Of a DNA stretch of 64,000 nucleotides, positions 18,626 to 26,708 are shown one piece after another. Positions within the stretch are counted from its first letter, which is position 1, and each line of letters starts with the position of its first letter. Origin of the DNA: Desulfobacterium sp. (GTDB lineage: Bacteria > Desulfobacterota > Desulfobacteria > Desulfobacterales > Desulfobacteraceae); the NCBI GenBank assembly GCA_030145245.1, contig JAQYWC010000053.1, positions 1 to 64,000 of the forward strand. Direction: 5' to 3'. The notes beneath the pieces were generated by a model that searched no databases, was not told where the DNA came from, and saw only the letters and a program-made list of their open reading frames with translations. Made by a program: the position numbers and the translations under genes.

Positions 18626-18673
18626 CTACATGATACTAAAAGCATAAATACGAGTTTAATGATCATCATGTAG
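18626..18673. promoter_or_regulatory. Inverted repeat upstream of serine recombinase gene
   Basis: A 9-bp perfect inverted repeat, CTACATGAT (18626-18634) and ATCATGTAG (18665-18673), has arms about 39 bp apart. It lies in the divergent promoter region between the endonuclease and recombinase genes and ends 14 bp before the recombinase ATG. It could be an operator or a recombinase-binding (res-like) site. Confidence 0.45.
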
Positions 18674-18687
18674 AAGGAAGGGCCGTA

Positions 18688-19296
18688 ATGAAAAAAACAA
18701 TCGCATATTTAAGGGTCAGCACGGATGGGCAGGATTTAAAAAATCAAAAGCTTGAAATTCTCGAATATGCCCATGTGAATAATTTCACTGTTGATACGTG
18801 GGTTGAAATCAAGGTGTCAAGCCGTAAGGGGACCAAGGAGAGGTTGATAGATCAGTTGTTGTCTGATTTAAATGAGGAGGACTGTCTGATCGTTGCAGAA
18901 CTTTCCCGACTTGGCCGTTCAGTTGGGCAAATAATAGGGATTGTAGATGAATTAATAAAAAAGAGGGTGAAGGTCATTATCATCAAGCAGAATATGATCA
19001 TCAACGGTAAGAACGATATCGCAACAAAGACCATGATAACCATGTTTTCCCTTTTTGCTGAGATAGAGAGGGACCTGATCTCCGAACGTACTAAGAGCGG
19101 TCTCGCTCGTGCAAGGGCTGAAGGGAAGTTGATAGGAAGGCCCAAGGGTAATGGTAAATCCAAGCTGGATGGTAAAGAAAGGGAAATTCAAGATATGCTT
19201 TCCAAGGAGGTTAGCCGGGCATCTATCGCCAAATTAATGGGGGTCACTTGGCCTACCCTCAACCATTTTATCAAGACTCGTAGTTTGGCAGCATGA
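18688..19296 (+). CDS. Serine recombinase (resolvase/invertase family)
   Basis: 202-aa small serine recombinase. The catalytic domain starts YLRVSTDGQDLKNQ with nucleophile Ser11 and nearby Arg9, and continues with AELSRLGRS. The dimer helix region ...MFSLFAEIERDLISERTKSGLARARAEGK and GRPKG lead to a C-terminal helix-turn-helix (SRASIAKLMGVTWPTLNHFIKTR). Length fits Tn3 resolvase/Hin-type enzymes. The ribosome binding site AAGGAAGGG is close to ATG 18688. The target is unknown; the 18626-18673 inverted repeat or the repeats at 19421-20090 downstream are candidates. It is divergent from the HNH endonuclease gene. Confidence 0.9.
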   Translation: MKKTIAYLRVSTDGQDLKNQKLEILEYAHVNNFTVDTWVEIKVSSRKGTKERLIDQLLSDLNEEDCLIVAELSRLGRSVGQIIGIVDELIKKRVKVIIIKQNMIINGKNDIATKTMITMFSLFAEIERDLISERTKSGLARARAEGKLIGRPKGNGKSKLDGKEREIQDMLSKEVSRASIAKLMGVTWPTLNHFIKTRSLAA

Positions 19297-19580
19297 TATA
19301 TTATATAACGGCAATTTTTTGCATAGTCTTTTGCAGATCCTTCGATATAAATACTTAAATATACTGAAATAGTAAGAAAAAATACAGATATAATGGTATC
19401 AACATAATACCATCGGCAGAAAGCCTGTCAGGAGATCCTACCCCCCCCTCCTTCCCTGGACGGCTGAAAACCAATGTATTCCCTTTGATATATAGGCTGA
19501 TGGGGTAGGGTTGCCATATAACTGATCAAGCCCCTGCCACCGACATGTCAAGCGGGTGATGTTGCAGGACACTTTTTTTG

Positions 19581-19604
19581 TGGTCGGGGGTGGGGTTCGA
19601 ACCT
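19581..19604 (-). pseudogene. Degenerate tRNA 3'-end remnant (attachment-site scar)
   Basis: TGGTCGGGGG followed by GGGGTTCGAACCT matches, on the minus strand, a tRNA T-arm, acceptor arm and CCA end. The match to the tRNA-Pro end at 22984 is clear in TGGTCGGGG and TTCGAACCT, with substitutions between. No anticodon arm follows, so it is not a tRNA gene. Confidence 0.6.
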
Positions 19605-19901
19605 AAAAACATGATGAAGCATGGTATGTTTCACCAGAAGGAGGTTCCTTCTATTGGTTCCACTCCCTACGACCACCTATATGAAGGCGATCATAATAGC
19701 GGCGGGATTACATCTATTACAGTTTTGGATTCGTTGCTGTCAGGAGGCTCCTATTGGTCTCCCAGACATAAGGTCTGTCAGGAGATACTACCCCCCCCTT
19801 ACTTCCCCGGACGACTGAAAACTAATGTAGTACCGTTGAGAGATAGGCTGATGGGGTAGGGTTGCCATATAGCTGATCAAGCCCCAGCACTCCCCTTTTT
19901 T

Positions 19902-19923
19902 TGGTCGGGGCGGGTTTGAACTG
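19902..19923 (-). pseudogene. Second degenerate tRNA 3'-end remnant
   Basis: TGGTCGGGGCGGGTTTGAAC keeps the acceptor/CCA part of tRNA-Pro (TGGTCGGGGCG) with a decayed T-loop. It lies 321 bp from the first remnant at the equivalent place in the repeat unit. Confidence 0.55.
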
Positions 19924-20139
19924 AAACCATTATGAAGCATGGTATGTTTCATCAGAAGGAGGTTCCTTCTATTGTTTTCACTTTTCGCAACCCTCTACAC
20001 GAAAGAGACCAGAACTGCGGCGGGATCACATCCATTATGGGTATGGATCTCCTATTGACCTCCCAGACAGAAAGCCTGTGAAGCCAATAGGGAACACCGG
20101 AAACCGACTGTTAATCTGTAAAACCTGAAAATCTGCCGT

Positions 20140-21291
20140 TCAAAAAATCCTTGAAAAGAATATTTGGGGGTTAATCTGGATTATATTGCCTGTCAAGAAG
20201 GACTTCCCTTGTAGCTTCCTGACAAAATCCTGATTAAATGGGTGGGGTTTAAGTAATTGATATTTATTTATATTGTTTTCCTTTAGATACTTCATTGTTT
20301 CCTTAATATTTTTCTTTAGAATATCAATATGAATCCCCATTGTTTCTTTAAGTATGTTACTGTCCGTTTTTCCACAGTGTCTTCGCATATTTGTAAACTT
20401 CATATAATCTATTTGTTTGTATTCTAAGGGTTTAATAACATTGATTATATCAATCTTATACAAATCGTCTATTGTATCAATTCCAAGGTTGTTGGGCTTT
20501 CCGTTGGCTTTCTTCAATTTGTTTCGTTTGTAGGTTAGTTCCTGTCGGGCTACTGTTTTAGGTACACGGCCTCCGTCTTCCAAACTGAATAAAAGTAAAT
20601 CATGTATTTCAAGGTCTTTAATGTAGATCTTCCCTCCTTTTGTCTTTGTAAAACGTATGTTATTGGAATATTTGGTCGTGTTATATTGTGGAACGGGCCT
20701 TGATCTTGATGAATACTTCAAATGTGATATTTTCGTTAACTGTTTATATATTTCATCATGTTTCCCTTTTAAATAGAAATCAAAAGTGAATTCTATCTCT
20801 TGTATATGATAGTACGGGAAGAGATTTAATACCTGTTTGATCTGTTCCAATATGTATATATCTGGGTATGTTATCTTGATCGAGTCTGGATAACCATTAG
20901 TCCCTGTTATATGTTCAACTATATAAGATCTTGCAATTGTTTTTAATCTAAATGTATTACGAAATCTACCGTACTTAATTTTCTGTGAAGAGACTTCAAC
21001 ACCATAATGCATTGATTTAAAATGGTTTTGTAACATGTCGAAAATTATTTGAGATGTAAATGGAGTGCTGGTTGAGTTCCCGGAATGAACTGAATGGGAC
21101 GGATTTACATCAGAACTGTTAAAATTATTGTATATATAACCCTTTTTATTAAAAGAATTAACTGTATCAATATTAATCAAAACATAATTGCAAGACAAAT
21201 ATATTTTGATTAAATTATTTTGGGCCATATAATTATTGTAGCTGGGTGGAGAATTGTTGGCGTGATCTGTTTGTCGTTTCTTCATGGTCAC
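20140..21291 (-). CDS. Unrecognised 383-aa island protein, possibly replication-initiator-like
   Basis: 383-aa, very AT-rich coding sequence with Asn/Lys/Ile-rich composition. I do not recognise a defined family. Features seen are an Asn/Ser-rich N-terminus (residues 1-85), a central part with alternating strands (IQEIEFTFDFYLKG, GGKIYIKDLEIHDLLLF) and an acid/basic segment VARQELTYKRNKLKK. Motifs like D/EFTFDFY and R.EL...R..L occur in some phage or plasmid replication proteins, so a Rep-like role is possible but weakly supported. It lies between the tRNA-like repeat region and the HTH-integrase pair and is transcribed towards the repeats. The start is ATG 21291; GTCACC upstream offers only a weak ribosome binding site. 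Confidence 0.6.
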   Translation of the reverse strand: MTMKKRQTDHANNSPPSYNNYMAQNNLIKIYLSCNYVLINIDTVNSFNKKGYIYNNFNSSDVNPSHSVHSGNSTSTPFTSQIIFDMLQNHFKSMHYGVEVSSQKIKYGRFRNTFRLKTIARSYIVEHITGTNGYPDSIKITYPDIYILEQIKQVLNLFPYYHIQEIEFTFDFYLKGKHDEIYKQLTKISHLKYSSRSRPVPQYNTTKYSNNIRFTKTKGGKIYIKDLEIHDLLLFSLEDGGRVPKTVARQELTYKRNKLKKANGKPNNLGIDTIDDLYKIDIINVIKPLEYKQIDYMKFTNMRRHCGKTDSNILKETMGIHIDILKKNIKETMKYLKENNINKYQLLKPHPFNQDFVRKLQGKSFLTGNIIQINPQIFFSRIF

Positions 21292-21630
21292 CTTCTTTAA
21301 TCCTTTAAATAATGGGTTGTTTTTTAAAAACCTCTTGTCACGTGTCGTATGACAAAGGGGGGTGTCAGGGATTTTTATATATTTACACCTCCTTTCAAAA
21401 AAAAATCCATCTTCCGTTGCTTCTTATATATCTGCATACATCCTAGTGCCGTCTATATACACTCCTCATACATGTTGTTTTGTGGTCTAAGGGCTTGATA
21501 ATATAAAGTGTTTGACAGCTTTGAGATGCTCATCTAAGGTGTTTTTCAAGGTCGAATATGTCAAGCTTTATATTGAAAAAACATAAGATTTTTTTTGGGT
21601 GAATATGTGGAGTGAAAAAGGCGTGATGTT
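21292..21630. other. Divergent regulatory region of the island
   Basis: A non-coding stretch lies between the minus-strand 383-aa gene and the plus-strand HTH-integrase genes. It has an inverted repeat TTGTCA (21335-21340) and TGACAA (21350-21355) next to a GGGGGG run, and further down short AT-rich stretches. A regulator or integrase arm-site role is plausible but untested. Confidence 0.45.
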
Positions 21631-21993
21631 ATGATGAAAATGGAGTTAAATAAGGGGGATATCCTAACTCCTGCGGATGTTCTTCGGCTTATGCCACCGA
21701 ACATAAAAAGCAGTTGGATATACCAAAATTGGGAGAAACTGGGCGGAGTAAAGATTGGAGGTAAGAAATTTATTTTGAAAAAGGTGTTTTATGCCAATTT
21801 ATTGCAAGAAGGGCTGGTATTATGTAAACGTCATGGTCAAAGGGAAGAGATGGTTTCCAAGCGATGTCGGAATGACGGTAAAGCGATGGAAAACCAAACG
21901 AGAAGCGAAATCCGCAGAGGTGGAACTGAGAAAGCGGATAACGATGCTGTCTGTCGAAGCCGTGACAGACACGGTCTTGCTGACTATATGTAA
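21631..21993 (+). CDS. Helix-turn-helix protein (AlpA/excisionase-like)
   Basis: 120-aa open frame. Residues 10-55 (GDILTPADVLRLMPPNIKSSWIYQNWEKLGGVKIGGKKFILKKVFYANLL) match the MerR/AlpA-type winged HTH used by excisionases and integrase regulators: tP.dVl.l.....sWiY..w..lgGvkiGgk. The last ~66 residues overlap the integrase gene in another frame (203 nt) and look less protein-like, so the functional part may be only the first ~60 residues. The position directly upstream of int fits a directionality or expression factor. Confidence 0.68.
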   Translation: MMKMELNKGDILTPADVLRLMPPNIKSSWIYQNWEKLGGVKIGGKKFILKKVFYANLLQEGLVLCKRHGQREEMVSKRCRNDGKAMENQTRSEIRRGGTEKADNDAVCRSRDRHGLADYM

Positions 21994-22888
21994 CAAATAT
22001 CTGGATGATCAAGAGAAGCGGCATATCGGACATGACACTTACAAGACCAAGCAGAGGTTTTGTAAAGATATGCTGGGGTCGTTTGGAAATATTCCCATGA
22101 CAAGCCTGAAAGCCCATGATGTCCAGGCGTTTCTGAATGGTAAGTTGGAGAAGGTGAGTGCCAACACCTACAATGTTTGCAGAAAGGAAGGTTTGCGGTT
22201 GTTCCGTTGGGCTGTTAATCAGCAACTTGTCCCGGCTGATACTGTTAATCCTTTTGAAAGGGTTGAAAAAATGCCATATCGGCCTCAAAAAACCGGGCCA
22301 GCACCCTTGCAAGATGTATTGAAGGTCTTTGAGGTAGCTAGTCCAGAACAACGGGATATTCTTGAAGGATATGTGTTGACAGGGGCACGGAAAAATGAGC
22401 TACTATCGTTAACCCATGATGACCTTGATTTTTCAAATAGAGTCTATACATTGAGAACAAGAAAGACGAAGGGTGGGGTGGAAAAGGTTACCGCTTATCC
22501 CATGTCAAAAGCTCTCCGCAAGCTGTTTAAACGAAAGATGGACAACAGGCACCGGGATCTTCCGTATGTCTTTTGGCATAAGTATTGGGATCGGGCCGAA
22601 AAGGATTGGACGGTTGACCGTTATAAAAGCCTGAACAGATTTACCGAAAGGTTGTGTAAAAAGGCTGGAGTTCCAATATTTGGCCTTCATCAGCTTAGGC
22701 ACCTGGCCGCTACGATATTAAAAGAAGAAGCTGGTATGGGAATTTCGAAATTGCAAAAGTTCCTTCGGCATGAAGACCAGAAAACAACAGAGATTTATGC
22801 GGGGTTTCTTGATACGGATACGGGTGAACAGGTAGACTTTTTAAGTGAGTTTTGGGATGGGAAACTATCAACATTGGAACTGAAATAG
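21791..22888 (+). CDS. int: Tyrosine integrase of the island
   Basis: 365-aa phage-type tyrosine recombinase. A short N-terminal arm-binding strand region (MPIYCKKGWYYVNVMVKGKRW) and a SAM-like core-binding domain precede the catalytic domain. Active-site residues are visible: Arg200 (GARKNELLSL), His300 and Arg303 (HQLRH), His327 (LRHED) and nucleophile Tyr336 (TEIYAGF). The start ATG 21791 has AAGGTG 5 nt upstream, inside the HTH gene. The stop codon lies about 95 bp from tRNA-Pro. It probably recombines the 48-bp att sequence in the tRNA. Confidence 0.93.
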   Translation: MPIYCKKGWYYVNVMVKGKRWFPSDVGMTVKRWKTKREAKSAEVELRKRITMLSVEAVTDTVLLTICNKYLDDQEKRHIGHDTYKTKQRFCKDMLGSFGNIPMTSLKAHDVQAFLNGKLEKVSANTYNVCRKEGLRLFRWAVNQQLVPADTVNPFERVEKMPYRPQKTGPAPLQDVLKVFEVASPEQRDILEGYVLTGARKNELLSLTHDDLDFSNRVYTLRTRKTKGGVEKVTAYPMSKALRKLFKRKMDNRHRDLPYVFWHKYWDRAEKDWTVDRYKSLNRFTERLCKKAGVPIFGLHQLRHLAATILKEEAGMGISKLQKFLRHEDQKTTEIYAGFLDTDTGEQVDFLSEFWDGKLSTLELK

Positions 22889-22930
22889 AAAAATGTCTAC
22901 CAAAACGTCTACCAAGGGCTGTTTCATAAC

Positions 22931-22963
22931 AAAAGGGGTTACCATTATGAACGGTAACCCCTT
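22931..22963 (-). terminator. Island-borne terminator for tRNA-Pro
   Basis: An 11-bp perfect stem (arms 22933-22943 and 22953-22963) is followed by TTTTGTTAT on the minus strand, 20 bp downstream of the tRNA-Pro CCA end. It lies inside the island and replaces the original terminator now at 13343-13377. It may also stop int transcription coming the other way. Confidence 0.75.
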
Positions 22964-22983
22964 GTCTTATACCGGTTTTTGTA

Positions 22984-23060
<77 letters not shown>

Positions 23061-23408
23061 AAAAATACAGGACAAACTTTTATCATCGTTTTTTGGAAAA
23101 AGCAAGCTCAATAATGGTGGAGTTTGTAAAAAAATGTCATTTTGCGTGGGAGAACAGGCTCCTATGGGATACAAAGTATTGAAATGCATTCTTTTTTTGC
23201 AATTTTCTTGACACCTGTACATATAAAGATTAACTTAGTACATTTTATTTGGGGCATGCGATTTTACGACATTAGGCATGTGAACGATTTATTAGAATGA
23301 TTGTACATAGTAATAACAACCACACTACTTTAAAGACGGCTTGAAGAGTTGGCAGCTCCCGATGGGACTTGTGGTTTCAAGAGCCTTTTTTGTACAGGAA
23401 GGGAAATA
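23061..23408. other. Intergenic region between tRNA-Pro and tig
   Basis: No gene seen. A TTGACA box (23208-23213) with a weak TAACTT 17 nt later could be the tig promoter. On the minus strand TTGCTT-N17-TAAAAG lies before tRNA-Pro and could drive it. The tig ribosome binding site GGAAGGG lies at 23399-23405. Confidence 0.4.
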
Positions 23409-24758
23409 ATGCAATTAAAGATTGAAGAGAAAAGCACGGTAAAAAAGGTCCTCCACGTTGAGATTCCAAAAGAGGATGTGGCAAAGGAGCTGAACAAGGC
23501 CTACAATGAGCTGAAAAAGACAGCCAGCATCAAAGGCTTTAGAAAGGGTAAAGCTCCCCGCAAGGTGTTGGAGAATAGATTTTCCAAGGATGTTCATGCA
23601 GATGTGGCTCCCCGCCTGATTCAGGAAGCATTTTCAGAGGCTCTGGAAGAGCACAAGTTCAACATCGTAGGCGGCCCCCAGGTGGATCCGCCGGAACTCA
23701 ACCCGGAAGCGGACTACTGCTTTGATATCGGCATTGAGGTAAGGCCTGAGCTTGAGGATGTCGATTTTAAGGGCGTTGAGCTGACACAGACCATGTATGA
23801 GGCTTCGGATGAAGAGGTGGATGCCCAGCTCGAGATGATCCGGAAAACCATGGCAACAAAGCAGCCTGTCACCGAGGAACGTCCTGTAAAGGCCGACGAC
23901 TTTGTGCGGATTGATTATCAGGGATTTTTGGACGGAAAGCCCTTTGACAGCACCCCCATGGTCGAGAACTATGTCATGGCAATTGGCGGCGACACCCAGC
24001 CCGAGGAATTTTCAGCCAAGCTGACCGGGGTTATTCCCGAAAAAGAGCTGGACATCGATGTGGTCTACGCTGAAGACCATGAAGATAAAGCCCTTGCCGG
24101 TAAAACCATCACTTACAAGGTGCTTCTGAAGGAGATCCAGGAGGAGATTCTGCCTCCGGTGGATGATGCCCTGGTGGAGAACCTGGGCCAGTACGAAAAT
24201 CTCGACGCCTTAAAGGTAGCGATCCTCGATAACCTTAAAAAAGGGTACGAGCAGAGGACCCAGCACGAGTTGAGCGAGCAGGTCTTTACAGCGCTTCTTG
24301 AGAAAAATGAGTTTGAGGTTCCGGACGCAATGGTGGAGATGGAGCTTGAAGGGATCATTGCTGAAGCTGAGCAGGCATATGCACAGAATAATATCAACCT
24401 TGAAGATGTGGGGCTGAGCAAGGATTTTCTGAAGACACAATACCGCGATGTGGCCGAGAAACAGGCCCGGCGTCATGTGCTCCTTGGCAAGATCATTGAG
24501 CAGGAGACGCTTGAGCTCACCGACGAGGAGCTGGAAAAGGGCTTTGAGGAGATGGCTGTAGGGATGAACGCTTCCGTGGATGCCGTCAAGAATCTCTTTA
24601 AGATGAATGAACGGCAGCTCGACTACTATAAGCACACCCAGCTTGAAAAAAAGGCTGTCCGTCTTATAATAGAGCAAGGAGCTGTCACCGAGGTGGCTCC
24701 TGCGGATGAGGATGATGAATCCAAAGAGGAAGCAGGTCAGGAAAAGACAGACCAATAG
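23409..24758 (+). CDS. tig: Trigger factor (ribosome-associated chaperone)
   Basis: 449-aa chaperone and peptidyl-prolyl isomerase that binds nascent chains at the ribosome exit. The N-terminal ribosome-binding domain has the signature GFRKGKAPRKVLENRF (about residues 43-58). An FKBP-type PPIase domain follows (DDFVRIDYQGFLDGKPFDSTP...V.AIGGD), then a long helical C-terminal domain ending in an acidic tail. ATG 23409 with GGAAGGG upstream is preferred to the in-frame TTG at 23349. It is the first gene of the tig-clpP-clpX-lon cluster, a common arrangement for protein quality control. Confidence 0.96.
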   Translation: MQLKIEEKSTVKKVLHVEIPKEDVAKELNKAYNELKKTASIKGFRKGKAPRKVLENRFSKDVHADVAPRLIQEAFSEALEEHKFNIVGGPQVDPPELNPEADYCFDIGIEVRPELEDVDFKGVELTQTMYEASDEEVDAQLEMIRKTMATKQPVTEERPVKADDFVRIDYQGFLDGKPFDSTPMVENYVMAIGGDTQPEEFSAKLTGVIPEKELDIDVVYAEDHEDKALAGKTITYKVLLKEIQEEILPPVDDALVENLGQYENLDALKVAILDNLKKGYEQRTQHELSEQVFTALLEKNEFEVPDAMVEMELEGIIAEAEQAYAQNNINLEDVGLSKDFLKTQYRDVAEKQARRHVLLGKIIEQETLELTDEELEKGFEEMAVGMNASVDAVKNLFKMNERQLDYYKHTQLEKKAVRLIIEQGAVTEVAPADEDDESKEEAGQEKTDQ

Positions 24759-24808
24759 TATCTGTCCCGGTTAAGATATGGAAAATAGAATAATTAAAGG
24801 AGAGAATC

Positions 24809-25426
24809 GTGCCCTTAATTCCCATGGTCGTTGAACAGAGTAACAGGGGCGAGCGCGCCTACGACATCTATTCGCGGCTGTTAAAGGACAGAATCATATT
24901 TCTGGGGTCTGCCATGGATGATGAAGTTGCCAACCTCATCGTGGCTCAGTTGCTGTTCCTCGAATCCGAGGATCCTGAAAAGGATATTAACTTTTACATC
25001 AACTCCCCGGGCGGCGTTGTTACTGCTGGAATGGCGGTTTACGACACCATGCAGTACATCAAGCCCGATGTGGCCACCGTTTGCATTGGCCAGGCCGCGA
25101 GCATGGGCGCACTGCTCCTTGCCGCTGGAACAGAGGGGAAGCGATACTCTCTTCCCAACTCCAGGATAATGATTCACCAGCCCCTGGGCGGTGCCCAGGG
25201 CCAGGCTTCGGATATCAAGATCCAGGCCAACGAGATATTGCGCATGAAGGATTCTTTGAGCGAGATTCTGGCCCATCATACGGGTCAGGACCTGGCCAAA
25301 ATTTCCGAGGACACTGACAGGGATTTCTTCATGTCGGGCGCCCAGGCAATGGAGTATGGTCTTGTGGACCACGTCGTTACCAGCAGGGAAGAGTTGGAAA
25401 AGGCAGAGGTCTCAAAGGAGAAGTAG
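24809..25426 (+). CDS. clpP: ATP-dependent Clp protease proteolytic subunit
   Basis: 205-aa serine protease that forms the tetradecameric ClpP chamber. The N-terminus [29 protein letters not shown] is typical. The catalytic Ser is in [14 protein letters not shown], the His in MIHQPLGG and the Asp in the DTDRDFFMS region. GTG start with AAAGGAGAG 6 nt upstream. It lies 50 bp after tig and 1 bp before clpX, so it is co-expressed with its ATPase partner. Confidence 0.97.
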   Translation: MPLIPMVVEQSNRGERAYDIYSRLLKDRIIFLGSAMDDEVANLIVAQLLFLESEDPEKDINFYINSPGGVVTAGMAVYDTMQYIKPDVATVCIGQAASMGALLLAAGTEGKRYSLPNSRIMIHQPLGGAQGQASDIKIQANEILRMKDSLSEILAHHTGQDLAKISEDTDRDFFMSGAQAMEYGLVDHVVTSREELEKAEVSKEK

Positions 25427-25427
25427 T

Positions 25428-26684
25428 ATGACCAGGAAAGATGATGAGAGTGATCAGTTCTTCTGCTCATTTTGCGGTAAGAACCAGAAAGAGGTCAAAA
25501 AGCTCATTGCAGGACCCAGCGTCTACATCTGCAACGAGTGTGTGAGGCTCTGCGATGAGATCATTGAAGATGAGGAAAAGGAGAGCCTTGAGCCGTCCCA
25601 GAAGAGTGAGAGGAAACTCACTCCAAAGGAGATCAAGGATGTCCTTGACACCTATGTGATCGAACAGGACAGGGCTAAAAAGGTTTTGTCCGTGGCGGTT
25701 TATAACCACTACAAGCGCCTGGATGCAGAGGTGAAAAACGACGATGATGTGGAGATCCAGAAGAGCAATATCCTGCTCATCGGACCCACTGGCTGCGGAA
25801 AGACGCTGCTTGCCCAGACCCTGGCAAGATTCCTGGATGTTCCGTTTGCCCTGGCTGACGCCACCACCCTCACCGAGGCCGGATATGTCGGGGAGGATGT
25901 GGAGAATATCATCCTCTCTTTGGTCCAGAATGCCGACTATGATATTGAAAAGGCCCAGCGGGGCATTATCTATATCGATGAGGTGGACAAGATCTCCCAG
26001 CGGGGGGACAATCCCTCCATCACCCGGGATGTCTCGGGTGAAGGCGTGCAGCAGGCCCTGCTGAAGATCATTGAGGGAACCACGGCAAGTATTCCTCCCA
26101 AGGGGGGGCGAAAGCATCCCCAGCAGGATTTTGTCAAGGTGGACACCTCCAATATCCTCTTCATTTGCGGAGGAACCTTTACGGGTCTTGAAAAGGTGAT
26201 TGAACGACGTATCAGCAACAAATCCATGGGATTTGGTGCCGAGGTCGCAAGCAGGAAGGAGAAAAACGTGGGCGAGCTTCTGGAGAAGCTCAAGCCGGAG
26301 GATCTCATCAGGTTCGGCCTGATTCCCGAGTTCCTCGGTCGACTGCCCGTGGTTACCTCGCTTTCTGAGCTCAATGAGTCCTCCTTGATCAAGATTCTCA
26401 CGGAGCCTAAAAATGCCCTGGTTAAGCAGTACCAGCGGCTGTTCGGGTTCGAGGATGTCAAGCTCACCTTTACCGAGGAGGCCCTGGCCGCCATGGCAAA
26501 GGAGGCGGTTACCCGTAAGTCCGGAGCCAGGGGGCTTCGGGCAATCATGGAGGAGACCATGCTGGATATCATGTATGAGCTTCCTTCTGCGGAAAATGTC
26601 AGGGAGTGTATCGTGGGGGACGAGGTGGTTCTGAAGAACGAAGAACCCATCCTCCTGTTCGAGCAGACAAAGAAGCAGGCATAA
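25428..26684 (+). CDS. clpX: ClpX, ATPase subunit of ClpXP
   Basis: 418-aa AAA+ unfoldase that feeds substrates to ClpP. An N-terminal C4 zinc-binding domain ([18 protein letters not shown]...CNECVRLC) precedes the AAA+ core with Walker A GPTGCGKT and Walker [11 protein letters not shown]. The ClpP-contacting IGF-type loop is replaced here by a nearby LFG/GF stretch that I cannot align with certainty. The sensor region EFLGRLPVV is present. ATG 25428 directly follows the clpP stop codon, with AAGGAG inside the end of clpP, suggesting translational coupling. Confidence 0.97.
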   Translation: MTRKDDESDQFFCSFCGKNQKEVKKLIAGPSVYICNECVRLCDEIIEDEEKESLEPSQKSERKLTPKEIKDVLDTYVIEQDRAKKVLSVAVYNHYKRLDAEVKNDDDVEIQKSNILLIGPTGCGKTLLAQTLARFLDVPFALADATTLTEAGYVGEDVENIILSLVQNADYDIEKAQRGIIYIDEVDKISQRGDNPSITRDVSGEGVQQALLKIIEGTTASIPPKGGRKHPQQDFVKVDTSNILFICGGTFTGLEKVIERRISNKSMGFGAEVASRKEKNVGELLEKLKPEDLIRFGLIPEFLGRLPVVTSLSELNESSLIKILTEPKNALVKQYQRLFGFEDVKLTFTEEALAAMAKEAVTRKSGARGLRAIMEETMLDIMYELPSAENVRECIVGDEVVLKNEEPILLFEQTKKQA

Positions 26685-26708
26685 CCAAACCAGAGAAATG
26701 ATGACCCG

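Larger units (their letters stand above)
19421..20090. repeat. Imperfect ~300-350-bp tandem repeats with tRNA-like ends
   Basis: Two long imperfect units and a partial third. The block with CTGTCAGGAGAT and a long C run starts near 19423 and again near 19773; AAAGCCTGTG near 20071 marks the third. Shared blocks are AGGCTGATGGGGTAGGGTTG, CTGATCAAGCCCC, GAAGCATGGTATGTTTCA and the hairpin AGAAGGAGGTTCCTTCT. Each junction carries a TGGTCGGGG...GAAC sequence resembling a tRNA 3' end. No coding capacity is credible here, so the region is best explained as eroded att or repeat-element sequence. Confidence 0.8.

Noticed and set aside
19578-19859. 93-aa frame beginning MWSGVGFEPK
   Set aside because: The GVGFEP start is the usual false translation of a tRNA 3' end and the rest is repeat sequence.
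21775-21793. Programmed frameshift joining the HTH protein to the integrase
   Set aside because: The shift needed would be +1, while the nearby A-rich stretch (GAAAAAG) would favour -1; int also has its own ribosome binding site and ATG.
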